Notes under the pieces: generated by a model
What the model was told of the DNA's origin: nothing
The model's database searches: none
The model's input: only the letters and a program-made list of their open reading frames with translations
From: Chitinophaga agrisoli
Lineage (GTDB): Bacteria > Bacteroidota > Bacteroidia > Chitinophagales > Chitinophagaceae
NCBI RefSeq assembly: GCF_008386695.1
Contig: NZ_VUOC01000004.1
Location: 1,056,327-1,120,326, forward strand
Length of the DNA stretch: 64,000 bases
Direction of reading: 5' to 3'
Translations under genes and position numbers: made by a program
In this document: in pieces, positions 62,675 through 64,000 of the stretch
Layout: each line of letters opens with the position of its first letter
Position numbering within the stretch: position 1 is the first letter of the stretch

Positions 62675-63760
62675 TTAATCCTGCAGGATGACCTCGATCA
62701 ATGATTGCGCCATTTGCTCTACCCGGCGCTTGCCGTGGTAGTATACATAGGCGTTGTAGGCCACCCGCTGGTTAGCCAGGGGGTCCCGGATGATCTGTAA
62801 CAGCTTGTTTTCCAGGTCGTTTATTTCGCCATTATAATAGTAGCCGGTGCGATTATCTGTTATGTTAAACTTTTCGCCGCCGGTGACGGCGTTTACTGAA
62901 GTAAGGAAGGGGCAGCCCATGGCCATGGCGTGTAATACGCTCAGGCCGGCCTGTGTGGGCGATACGGATACGAGCGCATTTTTCAGGATGGGCCAGATCT
63001 TAGCGTCCTCCTCTATTCTGCCGTGGAAGATCACCCGTTCCGTTATACCCCGTTCCTGTGCCATTTGTTGTAAGAGCGGGCCGTCTTCCCCATCGCCAAT
63101 AAAATCGAGCGTGATCTCCTCCGGTATGCGGTTAATAATATTGGCAAATGCGGTTACCAGGTCCGGCAGCCGTTTGTTCTTTTTAAAAGTGCCCAGGGAT
63201 ACAATACGGGTGCGTTTCTCGTCTGAAAACGGGAAATGCTGCACCTCTATGGAGTTGTGCGCCACATACACCTTATTAGGGCGTGATACGCGGCGGCGGT
63301 AGATCTCCGCTACATGCGCGGAGTACAGGATGGTGCCATCTGACCAGTCATTGAGCCAATACCGGATCTTATCCGCCAGGGGCCTTTCGCGCAGGCCGTT
63401 TGAAGAAGAGAGGCCAATACCCCAGCAATAGACCTTTTGCCGTTTGCTGGGCACCAGTGAGGAAATGATAGGTACCACCAGGTGCAGATCGCCCTGGAAG
63501 ATGACCACATCATAACCTGCCGTCAATGCGCGCAGGTCGCGGATCTTTTGCAGGGGACCCAGGAATTTGGCTTTTTCATACGCTATTACATCAAAGGCCA
63601 TCTTTGCCGGGTCGAGGCGGCAGTTGGCACGTTCCATCTTTTTGTCGTAAGCCACTGTTAAGCTAATACCAGGATGGCTGCCGATGAAATTGAACAGCGG
63701 CACCCTGTAATGCGTAATCACAGTTTGCAGGATCAATACCTTCCTGTTGGACATTATCAT
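62675..63760 (-). CDS. GT4-family glycosyltransferase
   Basis: A 361-residue GT-B enzyme. The first strand is KVLILQTVITHYRVPLFNFIG (5-25), a form common in EPS transferases; the linker region has CWGIGLSSSNGLRERPLADKIRYWLNDWSDGTILYS, and the donor domain starts with RIVSLGTFKKNKRLPDLVTAFANI (about 185) and has NALVSVSPTQAGLSVLHAMAMGCPFLTS (about 266-293) with a G-L-S in place of the usual E-x7-E start. The start is ATG 63760 or 63754. It overlaps the upstream membrane-protein gene by ATGA and lies 46 bp before the PL6 gene. Confidence 0.88.
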   Translation of the reverse strand: MIMSNRKVLILQTVITHYRVPLFNFIGSHPGISLTVAYDKKMERANCRLDPAKMAFDVIAYEKAKFLGPLQKIRDLRALTAGYDVVIFQGDLHLVVPIISSLVPSKRQKVYCWGIGLSSSNGLRERPLADKIRYWLNDWSDGTILYSAHVAEIYRRRVSRPNKVYVAHNSIEVQHFPFSDEKRTRIVSLGTFKKNKRLPDLVTAFANIINRIPEEITLDFIGDGEDGPLLQQMAQERGITERVIFHGRIEEDAKIWPILKNALVSVSPTQAGLSVLHAMAMGCPFLTSVNAVTGGEKFNITDNRTGYYYNGEINDLENKLLQIIRDPLANQRVAYNAYVYYHGKRRVEQMAQSLIEVILQD

Positions 63761-63999
63761 ACATTTAATGGTACAACACTATGCGCTGTTTGCCTGCTAT
63801 CCTTCAAGGTGAGAAAATACCAGTTCTTCAGTACGAGATACAGGATCCATATGGCCGGCATAGCTACGAAATAATAGAGTAGCCACATATCCAGACCGGA
63901 ACCGCGCACGAACTGAATGAAGGTGATGAACAGAAAAACCGCGCTCATATTCCTGAATGACAATACGCCTTGCCTGAGCTGGGTAAAGGCGGTATAACA
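63757..63999 (-). CDS. C-terminal end of a polytopic membrane protein, probably O-antigen polymerase/ligase-like (partial)
   Basis: The frame is open from the right edge of the window to a TGA at 63759-63757 and gives about 80 residues. Two hydrophobic helices are seen (MSAVFLFITFIQFV and WLLYYFVAMPAIWILYLVL), joined by the short polar turn RGSGLDM, followed by a basic cytoplasmic tail. The place, first in a run of EPS genes and overlapping the next GT4 by 4 bp, fits a Wzy-type polymerase or an O-antigen ligase, which commonly end this way. The family cannot be proven from this fragment. A competing frame at 63797-64000 codes for a basic peptide without membrane character and is a shadow. Confidence 0.6.
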   Translation of the reverse strand, partial: CYTAFTQLRQGVLSFRNMSAVFLFITFIQFVRGSGLDMWLLYYFVAMPAIWILYLVLKNWYFLTLKDSRQTAHSVVPLNV

Positions 64000-64000
64000 C

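Noticed and set aside
63797-64000. 67-residue minus-strand ORF at the right edge
   Set aside because: Competes with a frame that encodes membrane helices and couples to the next gene through ATGA; its own product is basic and without character.
1-64000. Defence system, prophage, insertion sequence or CRISPR array
   Set aside because: No nuclease-helicase cluster, integrase, transposase, phage structural gene or regular spaced repeat was seen; the intergenic repeats are degenerate and not spaced like CRISPR.

Overview
The window reads as a chromosomal segment of a Bacteroidota bacterium, most probably a Chitinophaga-like member of the Chitinophagaceae. The grounds are type IX secretion sorting domains of both classes (type A at the end of the metalloprotease near 6 kb, type B at the end of the SprB-repeat protein near 46 kb), a TonB-receptor-like outer-membrane beta-barrel protein, the futalosine menaquinone enzyme MqnE, the bacillithiol enzyme BshC, SusC-era style lipoproteins, and promoter boxes of the Bacteroidota type (TAnnTTTG) rather than sigma70-type -10 boxes. 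The assignment rests on protein families and gene style, not on a database search. I see no tRNA, rRNA, CRISPR array, transposase, integrase or phage gene.

Layout. 1-12 kb: housekeeping and accessory genes: class I fructose-bisphosphate aldolase (5' end missing), a GT-B-type glycosyltransferase, a CNT/NupC nucleoside transporter, a secreted M43-type metalloprotease overlapping mqnE, a Tat-like Gfo/Idh/MocA oxidoreductase, a DUF192 lipoprotein and a large haem c lipoprotein dehydrogenase. 12-22 kb: smc, an outer-membrane barrel protein, a FUSC-type membrane protein and bshC. 22-30 kb: a carbohydrate storage locus with a GT4 glycosyltransferase, an orphan protein, a DUF4349 membrane protein, a GH130 phosphorylase-family protein, glgC and glgA, but no branching enzyme. 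30-45 kb: DUF72 protein, a fused FAD/Fe-S D-lactate-dehydrogenase-like enzyme, a lipoprotein, idi, an AraC regulator, a TPR protein, a myo-inositol oxygenase with an SGLT-type symporter, a DUF2157 membrane protein and a stand-alone type I terpene synthase. 45-48 kb: free methionine-R-sulfoxide reductase, a T9SS type B surface protein and a CpsB/YwqE-type phosphatase.

48.4-64 kb: one long minus-strand exopolysaccharide/capsule operon (about 13 genes, many stop-start overlaps) that runs off the right edge. Read in transcription order it holds the C-terminus of a polymerase/ligase-like membrane protein, a GT4, a PL6-family beta-helix lyase, a second GT4, a fused ADH-Gfo/Idh oxidoreductase, a UDP-GlcNAc 2-epimerase, a heparinase II/III-type protein, a WbuB-like GT4, a PglC-like phosphoglycosyl transferase, a PglD-like acetyltransferase, a PglE-like aminotransferase, an FkbM methyltransferase and a GT39-like membrane glycosyltransferase. 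Together they make an undecaprenyl-linked glycan started from an amino-acetamido sugar; two uronate-lyase-type enzymes in the same operon suggest that the polymer contains uronic acid and is trimmed or released by lyases. Export genes (Wza, Wzc, Wzx) and the PglF-type dehydratase are not in the window.

Intergenic DNA carries several degenerate repeat families and a 113-nt imperfect inverted repeat; these, the GT4/GH130/GlgA/GlgC locus, the terpene synthase and the lyase-containing EPS operon are the points most worth following up.
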